A stretch of DNA of 64,000 bases from Chroococcus sp. FPU101 (GTDB lineage Bacteria; Cyanobacteriota; Cyanobacteriia; Cyanobacteriales; Microcystaceae), in assembly GCF_017312365.1 (NCBI RefSeq), contig NZ_BLJI01000003.1, positions 124,001 to 188,000 on the forward strand, read 5' to 3'. Below the pieces are notes generated by a model. It had not been told where the DNA came from. It did not search any database and saw only the letters and a list, made by a program, of their open reading frames with translations. Of the stretch, positions 19,182 through 28,234 are shown one piece after another; positions within the stretch are counted from its first letter, which is position 1, and every line of letters starts with the position of its first letter. Made by a program: the position numbers and the translations under genes.

Positions 19182-20416
19182 TATGTCTCCATCAAATTAG
19201 CGGATGGTTCTTTGATACTGATGTACATTTCTTCCCCATCGCCTTGACGTGGGTAATTCTGACAAATTGCCCTATGCAAGAGTAAAGAATTATCTAACTC
19301 TTCACGGGTGAGGTCATTCATGAAGATACAGGTACCGATGGGTTTTGGTGCAGCAGCGCGGAGTAAACCATCACGAGTACGGGTGATCGATTGGGTGGCT
19401 TTCCAGAGTAGTTCGCTGGTGAGATATTCGCTATCGAGTGCTAGACCAATACGACTCATGACCCCTAAAATACGATCGCGTTCTTCAACAGTAATATAAC
19501 CCCGTTGTTGAGCAATAGTTGCGGAGATGGCCATATCAATATTGACCGCATGACCATGATACATAGGAATTTGAGGCGTAAGTTCTAGCGTTGGACTCCA
19601 AGTATGACCATAGGCGATCACTCGATCCAAGTCAAGTTCATGTAGGTTGGGTACTTCTAGTTCCAACATCGTCTTAATTGCATCGTAGGTGACCTGATGA
19701 CCAATTTCTCGGAGTTCTGGAGTACCGTTCAGATAGCCGAAATGGGTATTTAGTAACTTTTCGCCGTACTTCTCTAGTGCTTGAAAAATTTCTGAATTAG
19801 AAACAACCGCAATTTTGATCAGTTCTGCCATACCATTGCGAATTTGAGCAATAGGTAGTGTTCGCAAAAACGAAAAATCTAAAATAACTTTTTGTGAAGC
19901 GTGATATGCTCCTAAACGGTTTTTTAGCTTACCATGATTAACTGCAACTTTGATCGCGACACTTGCATCGATCATTCCGATCAAAGTTGTGGGAATACGA
20001 ATGTAGTTTGTTGCACGACGGTAAGTTGAACAAGCAAAACCAGCAACATCAGTAATTAAACCACCACCAACGACGAGTACAGGTTCTTTCCGTAGTAAAC
20101 CAAAATCCGCAAATTGGTCAACGATCAATTCAAGAGTATCTAGAGTTTTATCTGTCTCTCTAATGGTAATTGGAAAAGCCGTTAATTCAATCTCATGGTA
20201 ATCAAAATAATCTTGCATCTGTTCGCCATAGAGATTGTATACTGCTTGATCCACAATCATCAAACAGCGTCCTAATTTGCGATAGCTATCTGCGATCTCA
20301 GTATTCTCTTTTTTAAAAGCTCCATCTACATAGAGCAAGCTAAATTCGATTTTTTCGTAGCCTTCGACATGAAAAGCATTATCTGTTGCCGTAAAACTCG
20401 ACTGAATGACACCCAT
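19178..20416 (-). CDS. mysA: MysA, sugar-phosphate cyclase (desmethyl-4-deoxygadusol synthase)
   Basis: 412-aa dehydroquinate-synthase-like sugar-phosphate cyclase that converts sedoheptulose 7-phosphate to desmethyl-4-deoxygadusol. NAD-binding [18 protein letters not shown], the loop [14 protein letters not shown], and the metal ligands Glu (MAELIKIA), His (IAYGHTWSP) and His ([10 protein letters not shown]) are visible. The surrounding mysB/mysC genes separate it from ordinary AroB and from 2-epi-5-epi-valiolone synthases of other pathways. First gene of the leftward operon mysA-mysB-mysC-MATE; the 141-bp gap to the next gene upstream should contain its promoter. Confidence 0.93.
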   Translation of the reverse strand: MGVIQSSFTATDNAFHVEGYEKIEFSLLYVDGAFKKENTEIADSYRKLGRCLMIVDQAVYNLYGEQMQDYFDYHEIELTAFPITIRETDKTLDTLELIVDQFADFGLLRKEPVLVVGGGLITDVAGFACSTYRRATNYIRIPTTLIGMIDASVAIKVAVNHGKLKNRLGAYHASQKVILDFSFLRTLPIAQIRNGMAELIKIAVVSNSEIFQALEKYGEKLLNTHFGYLNGTPELREIGHQVTYDAIKTMLELEVPNLHELDLDRVIAYGHTWSPTLELTPQIPMYHGHAVNIDMAISATIAQQRGYITVEERDRILGVMSRIGLALDSEYLTSELLWKATQSITRTRDGLLRAAAPKPIGTCIFMNDLTREELDNSLLLHRAICQNYPRQGDGEEMYISIKEPSANLMETY

Positions 20417-20557
20417 AGTCTTTTTTAGTTCAATTATCGCTTCATATCTTAATTCACCTCTACTATTGGCTTTCCTCTGTCAAGAGATAGACATTGATAC
20501 ATTTGTCGTATATTTCTCAATAATCCGAAAAATTGTTCATTAAGGAGTGAAGTTTTT

Positions 20558-22102
20558 TTAGATCAAGATATCTTTTAACATCTCCAAATGCTTCGATACC
20601 GATGTGAGTGTATTTGCAGTAATCATGCCACTTGCGGCAACAGCAGGTAAACCAATTCCAGGGAATGTCGAATCACCACAACACCATAAACCTGAAATAG
20701 GAGTCTTTGAATCAGGGAAAAAGCTTTTACCTGCGGCAATTGCAGGGCCATATGAACCGCGATGACGACGTAAAAATCGTTCGTGAGTTAATGGTGTTCC
20801 GACTAAAGTTACTTGACAACGAGAACGTATATCGGGAATAACTCTTTCTAAAGCTTGCCACATTACCTCAGAGCGATTTACTTTTTGTTGTTGATATGCA
20901 ATACTTTTACGATCCATTTCTTGCCAAAGTTGATAGGGTTCATTACCAGGGGTATAAACATGAATAGTATGTTTACCCTGTGGTGCCAGAGACGGATCTA
21001 AAATCGAAGGAATGGAGATTAGAATGACATTTTGTGGTGCAGTAATGCCCTTTTCCCAGTCATTGACAATAATATAATGACAAGCTAAATCTGAAGGTAA
21101 ATGACTCGCATCAATTCCTAAATGAAGGTGCATAAAACTATCACACTCTGGTGTCGCTTCACGCTCTTGACGAAAACTATCTGATACTGAATTTTTGGGT
21201 AATAATTTTAGAGTATCCCATATAGACGCATTAGAAATAACCGCACGTTTAGCCTTGATGATTTCACCATTGCGTAACTTGATTCCTGTAGCGCGTCCAG
21301 ATTGAATGATAATTTCTGTTACGTGTGCATTGAGGCGAACTGTTCCCCTTTTCTTTTCAATTCCTCTGACTAACGCATTGACGATCGCACTACTACCCCC
21401 TACAGGATAATCCAAAACCACCCCAGGACGGTACCAATCAGCGAACATAAAAGCCATTTCAGCCGCGCTAGTTCCATCCGCAGGTAAACCCGATAGCAAA
21501 AAACACAATAAATCTAGCCAATTACGGATAAATGGGTCGCTAATCACTTCATCACGAATTCGTCCGAAAGCACCCGTTAATTTAAACGTATTTCCTGCTT
21601 GTCGGGCAAGAGATGGCAGAAAACGCCCTGTAGTCAGAATCGCCCCTAAATCTAATCTAATTGCAGCAGGAGGAATCGCAACAGCAGCTTCAGCATAGGG
21701 TTTCATGACTTGTTGTAACTTTCGCCATTGTTTGACTGCTTCTTGTCCCCGTAGCCGTAACAAAACTTCACAAAATTGATCGGCTCCAACGGTCGTATTA
21801 AAATCGCCTTCAGGTAAACAACAACCCCAAGTATTATAGTTTACCCATTCTAAGTCTTCATCTATTGCATCGAGAACCTGTCGCAGTGGGTTAGCTGATG
21901 GACTATAGGATAAACCAGAATATAAAGATGGGCCAGAATCAAACAGAAATCCTTGATATTCAAATCCATGAGCGGCACCTCCAGCAATGCTATGACTCTC
22001 ACAAACTGTCACGTCAAAGCCATAGCGGGCAAGCAACGCAGCACAACTTAATCCCCCGATGCCACTTCCAATGACAACAATATCTGTCGTTAAATCACTC
22101 AT
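20558..22102 (-). CDS. CrtISO/phytoene-desaturase-family FAD oxidoreductase
   Basis: 514 aa. The N-terminal FAD site is IVVIGSGIGGLSCAALLARYG; the C-terminal flavin segment is GLWCCGDSTFPGIGLPAVAASG. The layout is that of carotenoid cis-trans isomerases and desaturases (CrtH/CrtI-like). Cyanobacteria carry several paralogues and I cannot tell whether this one acts on prolycopene or another polyene. It is co-directional with mysA and 141 bp upstream of it, so readthrough into the MAA operon is possible, though a separate promoter is more likely. Confidence 0.75.
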   Translation of the reverse strand: MSDLTTDIVVIGSGIGGLSCAALLARYGFDVTVCESHSIAGGAAHGFEYQGFLFDSGPSLYSGLSYSPSANPLRQVLDAIDEDLEWVNYNTWGCCLPEGDFNTTVGADQFCEVLLRLRGQEAVKQWRKLQQVMKPYAEAAVAIPPAAIRLDLGAILTTGRFLPSLARQAGNTFKLTGAFGRIRDEVISDPFIRNWLDLLCFLLSGLPADGTSAAEMAFMFADWYRPGVVLDYPVGGSSAIVNALVRGIEKKRGTVRLNAHVTEIIIQSGRATGIKLRNGEIIKAKRAVISNASIWDTLKLLPKNSVSDSFRQEREATPECDSFMHLHLGIDASHLPSDLACHYIIVNDWEKGITAPQNVILISIPSILDPSLAPQGKHTIHVYTPGNEPYQLWQEMDRKSIAYQQQKVNRSEVMWQALERVIPDIRSRCQVTLVGTPLTHERFLRRHRGSYGPAIAAGKSFFPDSKTPISGLWCCGDSTFPGIGLPAVAASGMITANTLTSVSKHLEMLKDILI

Positions 22103-22255
22103 CTTTAGTCATCTTTCTCCTGTAACAAAGCTTAACATTAGCCTATGTAAATTTTGGGCGGCAAGTGGGAATACTGAGAAAAAATAACTCGCTTGATGAA
22201 AATTTTGCTATTCACTATTTTTAGTGTTTGCTATTCTTCATCATTTTATTTACTT

Positions 22256-22888
22256 ATGAGTCGCGCCCAACTACTACAATTAGCCAAACAAGGAAACACG
22301 GAAGCCATTAGCACGCTTTTAAATCAGTGCCTTTTAGTTAGACGTGTGACTCTTGTCGAAGCTAACCTAAACGAAAACTGTTTAGAACTGAAATTAGTAT
22401 CGCCCAAAGTTCCTAATCAGTACAAACTTATTCCTTTTTTGCGAGATGAAATCAGTAGTTTAGGAATAGATTTATTAACAACAGTTCAAATCCACGCCCT
22501 AACCGATATCAATAGTGCGCCTGCTTGGGAAACCTCTATTACACTCGAACAAGATTGGTCTACCTTGTCAAATCTAGCCGATGCGGTGGTTAAGGGAAAA
22601 CGCTCAATTTGTGAAGAAAGCGAAGATGTAGAAAATGCGGGTACAGACGAAATTTTAGAAAATTCAGTAGAAGAAACAATCGCCAGCGAAGAGAATTCAC
22701 CGATTATAGAAAATATTGAAGAACTAACAACACCGATTCAATCTCAACAAAAATCATCTCGATCGTTGCTTCCTCTTACTCTATCTTTTGTCATTGGGTT
22801 ACTAACAGGTTTATCCATTGGCTACTTTTTGAGTCCCCAAAAAACCAGTATATCTGAACCAACGACTTACACGATTCCTCAACAGTGA
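22256..22888 (+). CDS. Cyanobacterial hypothetical protein with C-terminal membrane anchor
   Basis: About 210 aa from the ATG at 22256 (MSRAQLLQLAKQGNTEAI, a start pattern seen in other cyanobacterial proteins); an in-frame start at 22193 would add a hydrophobic leader. The N-terminal ~100 residues form a compact alpha/beta domain. A Glu/Asn-rich acidic linker follows (~120-175), then one transmembrane helix near the end (LLPLTLSFVIGLLTGLSIGYFL). So it is probably a tail-anchored protein with its domain in the cytoplasm. Function unknown. It precedes ndk by ~70 bp. Confidence 0.6.
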   Translation: MSRAQLLQLAKQGNTEAISTLLNQCLLVRRVTLVEANLNENCLELKLVSPKVPNQYKLIPFLRDEISSLGIDLLTTVQIHALTDINSAPAWETSITLEQDWSTLSNLADAVVKGKRSICEESEDVENAGTDEILENSVEETIASEENSPIIENIEELTTPIQSQQKSSRSLLPLTLSFVIGLLTGLSIGYFLSPQKTSISEPTTYTIPQQ

Positions 22889-22960
22889 AATTAGCAAAAT
22901 AGAGACAATCTAGGTTAATCTGGGTTTTGGGAAAATTTGCCACCAAACAAGGAGACAATC

Positions 22961-23410
22961 GTGGAACGTACTTTTTTAATGATTAAACCCGATGGGGTGC
23001 AACGGAACTTAGTCGGTGAAGTGATTCGCCGTTTTGAAGCAAAAGGCTTTACTCTAGTAGGTCTTAAACTCATGAAAGTGTCTCGTACCCTAGCCGAGCA
23101 ACATTATGATATTCATAAAGAACGACCTTTTTTTGGTAGCTTAGTTGATTTTATTACGTCGTCTCCAGTCGTAGCGATGGTGTGGGAAGGTGATGGAGTT
23201 GTCGCCTCGGCTAGAAAAATTATCGGTGCAACCAACCCGCTTACCTCCGAACCTGGTACGATTCGCGGTGATTATGGTGTTAGTATTGGTCGTAATTTAA
23301 TTCATGGTTCTGATGCTACCGAAACCGCACAAAGAGAAATTAGTCTTTGGTTTACTGAAGAAGAACTGGTTAACTGGGAACCTCATTTGACACCTTGGTT
23401 ATACGAGTAA
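22961..23410 (+). CDS. ndk: Nucleoside diphosphate kinase
   Basis: Balances NTP and dNTP pools by transferring the gamma-phosphate through a phospho-His. The start [22 protein letters not shown], the [23 protein letters not shown] core and the catalytic His in NLIHGSDA are all present. I use the GTG at 22961: AAGGAG lies six bases upstream (22949-22954) and the product is 149 aa, exactly the usual size. A TTG at 22937 is in frame but upstream of that ribosome binding site. A strong hairpin follows the stop. Confidence 0.95.
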   Translation: MERTFLMIKPDGVQRNLVGEVIRRFEAKGFTLVGLKLMKVSRTLAEQHYDIHKERPFFGSLVDFITSSPVVAMVWEGDGVVASARKIIGATNPLTSEPGTIRGDYGVSIGRNLIHGSDATETAQREISLWFTEEELVNWEPHLTPWLYE

Positions 23411-23412
23411 AT

Positions 23413-23439
23413 TATAGGGCTTGGCAATCAAGCCCTATA
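23413..23439 (+). terminator. Hairpin after ndk
   Basis: Perfect 11-bp stem TATAGGGCTTG / CAAGCCCTATA with a 5-nt loop, three bases after the ndk stop. No clear T-run follows, so it may act as an mRNA 3'-end stabiliser or belong to the family of similar hairpins at 30633 and 47235. Confidence 0.6.
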
Positions 23440-23724
23440 TCAATTCAATGTATAAATATTTTTATTGGATCAAACCTTGTTTGTTTTGAGATCTCGGTGT
23501 ACTCTGTAGAATGGGAAAACAGAAACAGAGCCAAATTAATGTATGACGTAGGTTTGATCAAATATGTTCCTATTTTGTTACCTAGGCCACAGTATTTTTG
23601 AGTAAAGATACTAGCGTAATAGAGAGAAAGGAAGCGTATTGATTGCTACAGATTGTTAAGTTAGTTTAAAAAGATACTAATAAAATCTTTCTCAAGACAG
23701 ATTCTTTTTATCTAGGTACTCACT
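23440..23724. other. Intergenic stretch upstream of a hypothetical gene
   Basis: About 285 bp, AT-rich, with no convincing ORF or repeat. It should contain the promoter of the gene at 23725. Confidence 0.4.
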
Positions 23725-24474
23725 ATGGCAGAGATGACAAAAGACCTCAATCTCAATCAAGTGGCTATCTTACTTAGCCGCTATCAATTCGAGATGAAAG
23801 AAAATAGCATCCCAGAATTGCTAGAGCAGTGGATACCATTATATCCGATTATATGGATTCGTCTAGCGGTAGTAGAAGCACTTTATCAAGGACGATATAA
23901 GGTTATTTCTGTTGAACAGATTTTGAATTTGTGGTTAAGACGAGGACATCCGACATTCCACTTTAACCGCGAATTTGAACGGATGATTTGTAATAATATG
24001 GTTGGTTCAATCAGCCACAACTATAGTAAGATAGCTCAACGTCGTCAAGCTCAAACGGCTTTACCTAGCTTTTATCAGATGGAACAATCTGCAAGTTTAG
24101 AAGCCGAAAATAATTCAGCAAGTAATGGTGAGGAAGCTACAGAATTATTATTAGAGACTGAAGTACAAAACGGTAATTTACCTGATGCTGAGGAAAACTT
24201 GGATTTAGAGACTGTTTTACTAGAAAATGAATCCGTTCTCCTATCCCAAACGCTGACTGAAACTCCAGTAACTCAATTAACGGATGTCAAAGAATTATTT
24301 GCTCAATTAATATCAGAAGGACATCTATCAGAAGCAACAATAGCCCCCGAAGAGCTTAAAGAAGAATCAGAACAAAAAACATTTGTAAATAATAGTATTC
24401 ATGAATTTAAACCTCATGGCGATGATTCGGCTCTTTATTCCAAGCTTAAAGCAGTATTACAACAAACTCTATAA
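23725..24474 (+). CDS. Cyanobacterial conserved-type hypothetical protein
   Basis: 249 aa. The N-terminal ~90 residues are ordered and aromatic-rich (IWIRLAVVEALYQGRYKVISVEQILNLW), a pattern I associate with a cyanobacteria-restricted family. The centre is a Glu/Asn-rich low-complexity linker, and the C-terminus has a short basic-hydrophobic helix (SALYSKLKAVLQQTL). No signal peptide, membrane segment or catalytic motif. Function unknown. Confidence 0.6.
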   Translation: MAEMTKDLNLNQVAILLSRYQFEMKENSIPELLEQWIPLYPIIWIRLAVVEALYQGRYKVISVEQILNLWLRRGHPTFHFNREFERMICNNMVGSISHNYSKIAQRRQAQTALPSFYQMEQSASLEAENNSASNGEEATELLLETEVQNGNLPDAEENLDLETVLLENESVLLSQTLTETPVTQLTDVKELFAQLISEGHLSEATIAPEELKEESEQKTFVNNSIHEFKPHGDDSALYSKLKAVLQQTL

Positions 24475-24486
24475 ATTTGTTAACTG

Positions 24487-25044
24487 ATGTTAGATGTTTT
24501 TTTGGGACAATATCTAACTTTAGAGAATTTTTGTACTTGTACGAAAACATATCAAAAATATTCTACTCAAATTAATCCTTATCCGAAAAATTCAGAAACT
24601 ATTAAAGCTTTGCAGGAATTAAATCAATATATTATTGATCCAATTATTGATTATTTTGGCAAAGAGCAATTTAAGCTAACTTATGGTTTTTGTTCTGCTG
24701 ACCTAAAAAAATTTCTCAATCAAAAAGATCCCATAACAAATATAAAAAACGGTCGTATTGATCCGAGTCGAGATCAGCATATGGCACATGAAATTAATAA
24801 AAATGATCAATATTTTTGTAAAAGACTAGGTGCTGCGTGTGACTTTTTAATTATTAATTATCCTAGTGATGAAGTGGTCAAATGGATTTTAAAACAAAAG
24901 TTACCCTTTGATTCTTTATATTTTTATAGTAAAAGCCAGCCTATCCATATTAGTTATGGCTTTCAACATAAACAAGATATTTGGACATTTACAGATACAG
25001 GCGTACCAACCAAAAAGGCGATCAAGCATTGGAACAAAAATTAA
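24487..25044 (+). CDS. Hypothetical protein, possibly peptidase M15-like
   Basis: 185 aa, 12 bp after the previous gene and co-directional. The C-terminal two thirds recall the zinc DD-peptidase M15 layout: KLTYGFCSADLKKFL resembles the 'SGYR' segment, DQHMAHE supplies His, GAACDFLI the His/Asp-type 'GxAxD' segment, and HISYGFQHK a late His. The match is loose (the usual SxHxxG order is altered) and no signal peptide is seen, so the call is tentative. Families of this shape also occur in phage-related and plasmid proteins. Confidence 0.4.
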   Translation: MLDVFLGQYLTLENFCTCTKTYQKYSTQINPYPKNSETIKALQELNQYIIDPIIDYFGKEQFKLTYGFCSADLKKFLNQKDPITNIKNGRIDPSRDQHMAHEINKNDQYFCKRLGAACDFLIINYPSDEVVKWILKQKLPFDSLYFYSKSQPIHISYGFQHKQDIWTFTDTGVPTKKAIKHWNKN

Positions 25045-25087
25045 GCAACTTTAAGAAAGATCCCTGCTTTGAAACAAAACCTGATTA

Positions 25088-25855
25088 CTAATCAATTAAA
25101 ATATTTTCTTCCGTATTATCATCTTTATACTTCCATTCAATATTAGGCATAGCTTCAAATGCTTGTTGTACATATTCTTCCCAAAGTTTACGCATCTTGG
25201 CTAAATAAGGATCACCTAAACGTAATTCTAGGGTGTGACGAATGGTATAACTATCCGTTTCATACATCACTAAATTAATTGGCGGCCCTACTGAAATATT
25301 CGATTTCATCGTCGAATCAATAGAAAGTAAAGCACATTTCGCCATTGCTTCTAAAGGCGTATTATAAGTAATCGTGCGATCTAAAATCGGTTTACCGTAT
25401 TTAGCTTCGCCAATTTGCATAAAAGGTGTTTCTTGTGTGGCTTTAATAAAATTACCTGGGGTATAAATAAGATAGAGTTGAGGTTCTTCTCCTTTGACCT
25501 GACCCCCCAATAAAAAATTACAATGAAAGTCTACATTGTCTTTTTCTAACCAAGTACGATCGCGCTCTTGAATTTGTCGGCTTTTACTGCCAATATAATA
25601 AGCAATATCATACAAACTAGACAAAGTGTAAAGAGTTTCACTTTCATGATTTTGGATATCACGATTAATTTGAGTAATCACCCCTTGAGTAATCGATAAA
25701 TTACCCGATGTACAAATCATAATCGCACGTTCACCGGGGATCGAATATTCAAAAAGCTTTTTATAAGCAGAAATATAATCAACTCCAGCATTAGTTCGAG
25801 AGTCAGCCCCCATGACAATGCCAAAACGGTTGAGAATGCCTAAACAATACGTCAT
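25088..25855 (-). CDS. Anbu-type proteasome-like peptidase
   Basis: 255-aa protein of the 20S proteasome/HslV superfamily, Anbu branch. After removal of Met1 the N-terminal nucleophile is Thr (TYCLGILN), with Asp17 in GADSR and a Lys near 32-33 (SAYKKLF) completing the usual active site. Anbu proteins assemble into open helical rings and are often encoded with an alpha-E protein, an ATP-grasp and a transglutaminase-like gene. None of those partners is present here. It is co-directional with ftsI, whose start lies further upstream, the gap being 5 bp. Confidence 0.82.
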   Translation of the reverse strand: MTYCLGILNRFGIVMGADSRTNAGVDYISAYKKLFEYSIPGERAIMICTSGNLSITQGVITQINRDIQNHESETLYTLSSLYDIAYYIGSKSRQIQERDRTWLEKDNVDFHCNFLLGGQVKGEEPQLYLIYTPGNFIKATQETPFMQIGEAKYGKPILDRTITYNTPLEAMAKCALLSIDSTMKSNISVGPPINLVMYETDSYTIRHTLELRLGDPYLAKMRKLWEEYVQQAFEAMPNIEWKYKDDNTEENILID

Positions 25856-25860
25856 AACAA

Positions 25861-27693
25861 TTACTGTTGAATTCTTTCTTTTACACCTGCACGGGGTTTA
25901 ACTTGAGACGGGGGTATCCCTTGAATTGAGATTAACGCTTCCATAACCGATTTCACCATAGGTGCTGCCACCGTTGAACCAAATGTATTGGCTCCTTTGG
26001 GTTCATCTACTACCGCTAGGATAACATAACGCGGTGATTCTACTGGCAAAATTGCTACAAAACTGGTAATCTTGGCATTGGCTAAATAACCCCCTCTAGG
26101 GCTGGCTTTTTGGGCGGTTCCTGTTTTTCCTGCGATGCGATATTTATCAATTTTAGCCACTTCACCCGTACCATCTGAGACGACAGTTTCCATCATTTCT
26201 ATCACTTTTTGGGTTGTTTGTGGGGTAAAAATAGCCTTGCTGGTGTAGTCGGGTTGCCAGTGTTTCTGACCATAATCATCGACTAAACCGCTTACAATAT
26301 GAGGAGTGACTAAATGACCTCCATTAGCGAGGGCGGCGTGTAACTGAATGAGTTTAATCGGAGTTAGGGAAAAACCTTGACCAAATGATGCTGTAGCGGT
26401 TTCTATGGCTTGTCTGGTGAATTCTTCTTCAGATTTGAGGTGTCCAGCTACTTCCCCTGGTAAATCGATTTCTGTGGCTTGGCCGAGTCCTAATTCGGCT
26501 AATCGTCGATAGTAAACTTGACGGTTGAGACGTTGCATGATCTGAACCATCGCTACATTACTCGAAGTTTGTAAGACCCCTGCAATATCTAGCCTTCCGT
26601 TGGCTTTTCGGGACGCGTTTTTAATTGGCCAACGATCAACAGTAATTGCTCCAGTATCGTTGATGATGGTAGTAGGTGTAATGACTTTTTCTTCGAGAGC
26701 GATCGCAATATTAAGCGGTTTGAAAGTTGACCCAGGCTCATACAAATCCGAAACCGTCCAATTTTTGAACAAACTCACATCGGATTTATAATACTGATTA
26801 GGATTATAAGAAGGTTCAGCGACCAGAGATAAGATTGAGCCGTCCTTAGCATCCATGACAATAACGGCACCCCGTTTCGCTTTAAATTTTTGAAGTTGTT
26901 GTTTTAATGCGGCTCTAGCTGCCCGTTGTAAGCGAAGATCAAGGGTTAATTGCAGTTGTAGTTCATCAAAATTAAAGACATCTTTGGGTAAAAAGGCGGG
27001 CAAAACCACCCCTTCACCGTTTCTACGGGTATCAACGTTAAATAAATCCCGTTCTAATAGCTTACGTTGACTGAGTTCAAGCCCTGCTTGTCCTTGACGT
27101 TCTTGATCAACATATCCTAAAACATCAGCTGATAGATCATTTTGGGGATAGAAACGAGCATAGGATTCATTGATATCAACACCCTCTAATTTTAGAGTTT
27201 TAAAGGGATTAATCTCTGTCTCGTCTAAATTTTTGACTAAAAGAATTCCCGTTTCTTGTTTACTAAATTTATCAATGAGTGATTGTGGACTAACTTTAAG
27301 TAAAGGGGCTAACGTTTGTGCTACTTCTTCTGGCTTTTTCTTAAACAGTTTTGGATGAGCATAAACACTATAAATCAGTTTATCTGAAGCTAAAACATTT
27401 CCCTGACGATCGATGATGCTACGTCGAGGAATATAAGGACGAAGGCTAATGGTTTGTTGTCGTCGCGCTTTTGAGTGTAGCTCATCAAATTGAATGATTT
27501 GTAACTGATACAATCTCCATCCTAAGCCAAACATTCCAGCCACTAAAAAAAACCAAACTGTCATGAGTCGCCAAATTGAGGACGGACTAGATTTAGTTTT
27601 GATTCGAGTCGCTTTCTTTGATAAAGGCTTAGACTTTTTCTTCACTCGACCTTGAGATGAATGGCTTTTAAATTTTGGGCTTGTATCAGTCAT
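25861..27693 (-). CDS. ftsI: Peptidoglycan transpeptidase FtsI/PBP2 class B
   Basis: 610 aa. Basic cytoplasmic N-terminus, one membrane anchor (~residues 43-62), a dimerisation/pedestal domain starting near RRSIIDRQGNVLA, and a transpeptidase domain with the three active-site motifs: STFK (SxxK), SSN (SxN) and KTGTA. Class B penicillin-binding proteins cross-link septal or side-wall peptidoglycan. The FtsL-like gene directly upstream, and the FtsI-type KTGTAQKA motif, favour the division enzyme. Confidence 0.9.
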   Translation of the reverse strand: MTDTSPKFKSHSSQGRVKKKSKPLSKKATRIKTKSSPSSIWRLMTVWFFLVAGMFGLGWRLYQLQIIQFDELHSKARRQQTISLRPYIPRRSIIDRQGNVLASDKLIYSVYAHPKLFKKKPEEVAQTLAPLLKVSPQSLIDKFSKQETGILLVKNLDETEINPFKTLKLEGVDINESYARFYPQNDLSADVLGYVDQERQGQAGLELSQRKLLERDLFNVDTRRNGEGVVLPAFLPKDVFNFDELQLQLTLDLRLQRAARAALKQQLQKFKAKRGAVIVMDAKDGSILSLVAEPSYNPNQYYKSDVSLFKNWTVSDLYEPGSTFKPLNIAIALEEKVITPTTIINDTGAITVDRWPIKNASRKANGRLDIAGVLQTSSNVAMVQIMQRLNRQVYYRRLAELGLGQATEIDLPGEVAGHLKSEEEFTRQAIETATASFGQGFSLTPIKLIQLHAALANGGHLVTPHIVSGLVDDYGQKHWQPDYTSKAIFTPQTTQKVIEMMETVVSDGTGEVAKIDKYRIAGKTGTAQKASPRGGYLANAKITSFVAILPVESPRYVILAVVDEPKGANTFGSTVAAPMVKSVMEALISIQGIPPSQVKPRAGVKERIQQ

Positions 27694-27723
27694 TCGTCAT
27701 TTATCCTAAGTCCTTTTTAGCAA

Positions 27724-28179
27724 TTAGTAAGCAATTGCATCACTATTTGGAGATGAGATTTGATTCTTTGGTGTATTTTTGGGACGTGGGTTTGTTTCTG
27801 AGGTTGGGGTAAGAAAAATCGATTGAGTGGGATTTGGATTTGATAAACCCGTTTCTGGCTTTTCTGCTTGTTGAGCGAGTTGATTTTTCAAAGATTCATT
27901 TGTTGATATCAAATGACGTTCATAACGCTGTAAAGTTTCTAGCTTTTTATATTCATTATTCCACAGTCTCGGAAAATACACTGTCCAAGCATACAGCCCC
28001 AAAGTTGTCATCACCAAACAAAAGGTAATGAACGAAAAACCTTTTTGAATAAATAACAAAAATTGTAGTCTAGATGACAATTCGTGGTTTTGAACAGGCA
28101 ACTTTTTTAGATTGTTTTTAGATGAGGGAGCTTTAACAAGTTTTCTTTGCGGTTGTGTAACAAGAGGTGAAACGGACAT
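27724..28179 (-). CDS. FtsL-like bitopic membrane protein
   Basis: 151 aa, 30 bp upstream of ftsI and in the same direction. A basic cytoplasmic tail (~residues 1-45) is followed by one transmembrane helix (GFSFITFCLVMTTLGLYAW), a short coiled-coil segment (YKKLETLQRYERHLISTNESL) and a Pro/Asn/Thr-rich tail. This topology and position match FtsL, which with FtsQ and FtsB recruits FtsI. FtsL is poorly conserved, so the call rests on context. Confidence 0.65.
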   Translation of the reverse strand: MSVSPLVTQPQRKLVKAPSSKNNLKKLPVQNHELSSRLQFLLFIQKGFSFITFCLVMTTLGLYAWTVYFPRLWNNEYKKLETLQRYERHLISTNESLKNQLAQQAEKPETGLSNPNPTQSIFLTPTSETNPRPKNTPKNQISSPNSDAIAY

Positions 28180-28234
28180 AGCGTTAGTAATACAAGTAAA
28201 TTACAGTTATTCTAAGACAAAATCACTTTAAAAG

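Noticed and set aside
23395-23601. 68-aa ORF overlapping the end of ndk
   Set aside because: It reads through the terminator hairpin and has no protein-like pattern.
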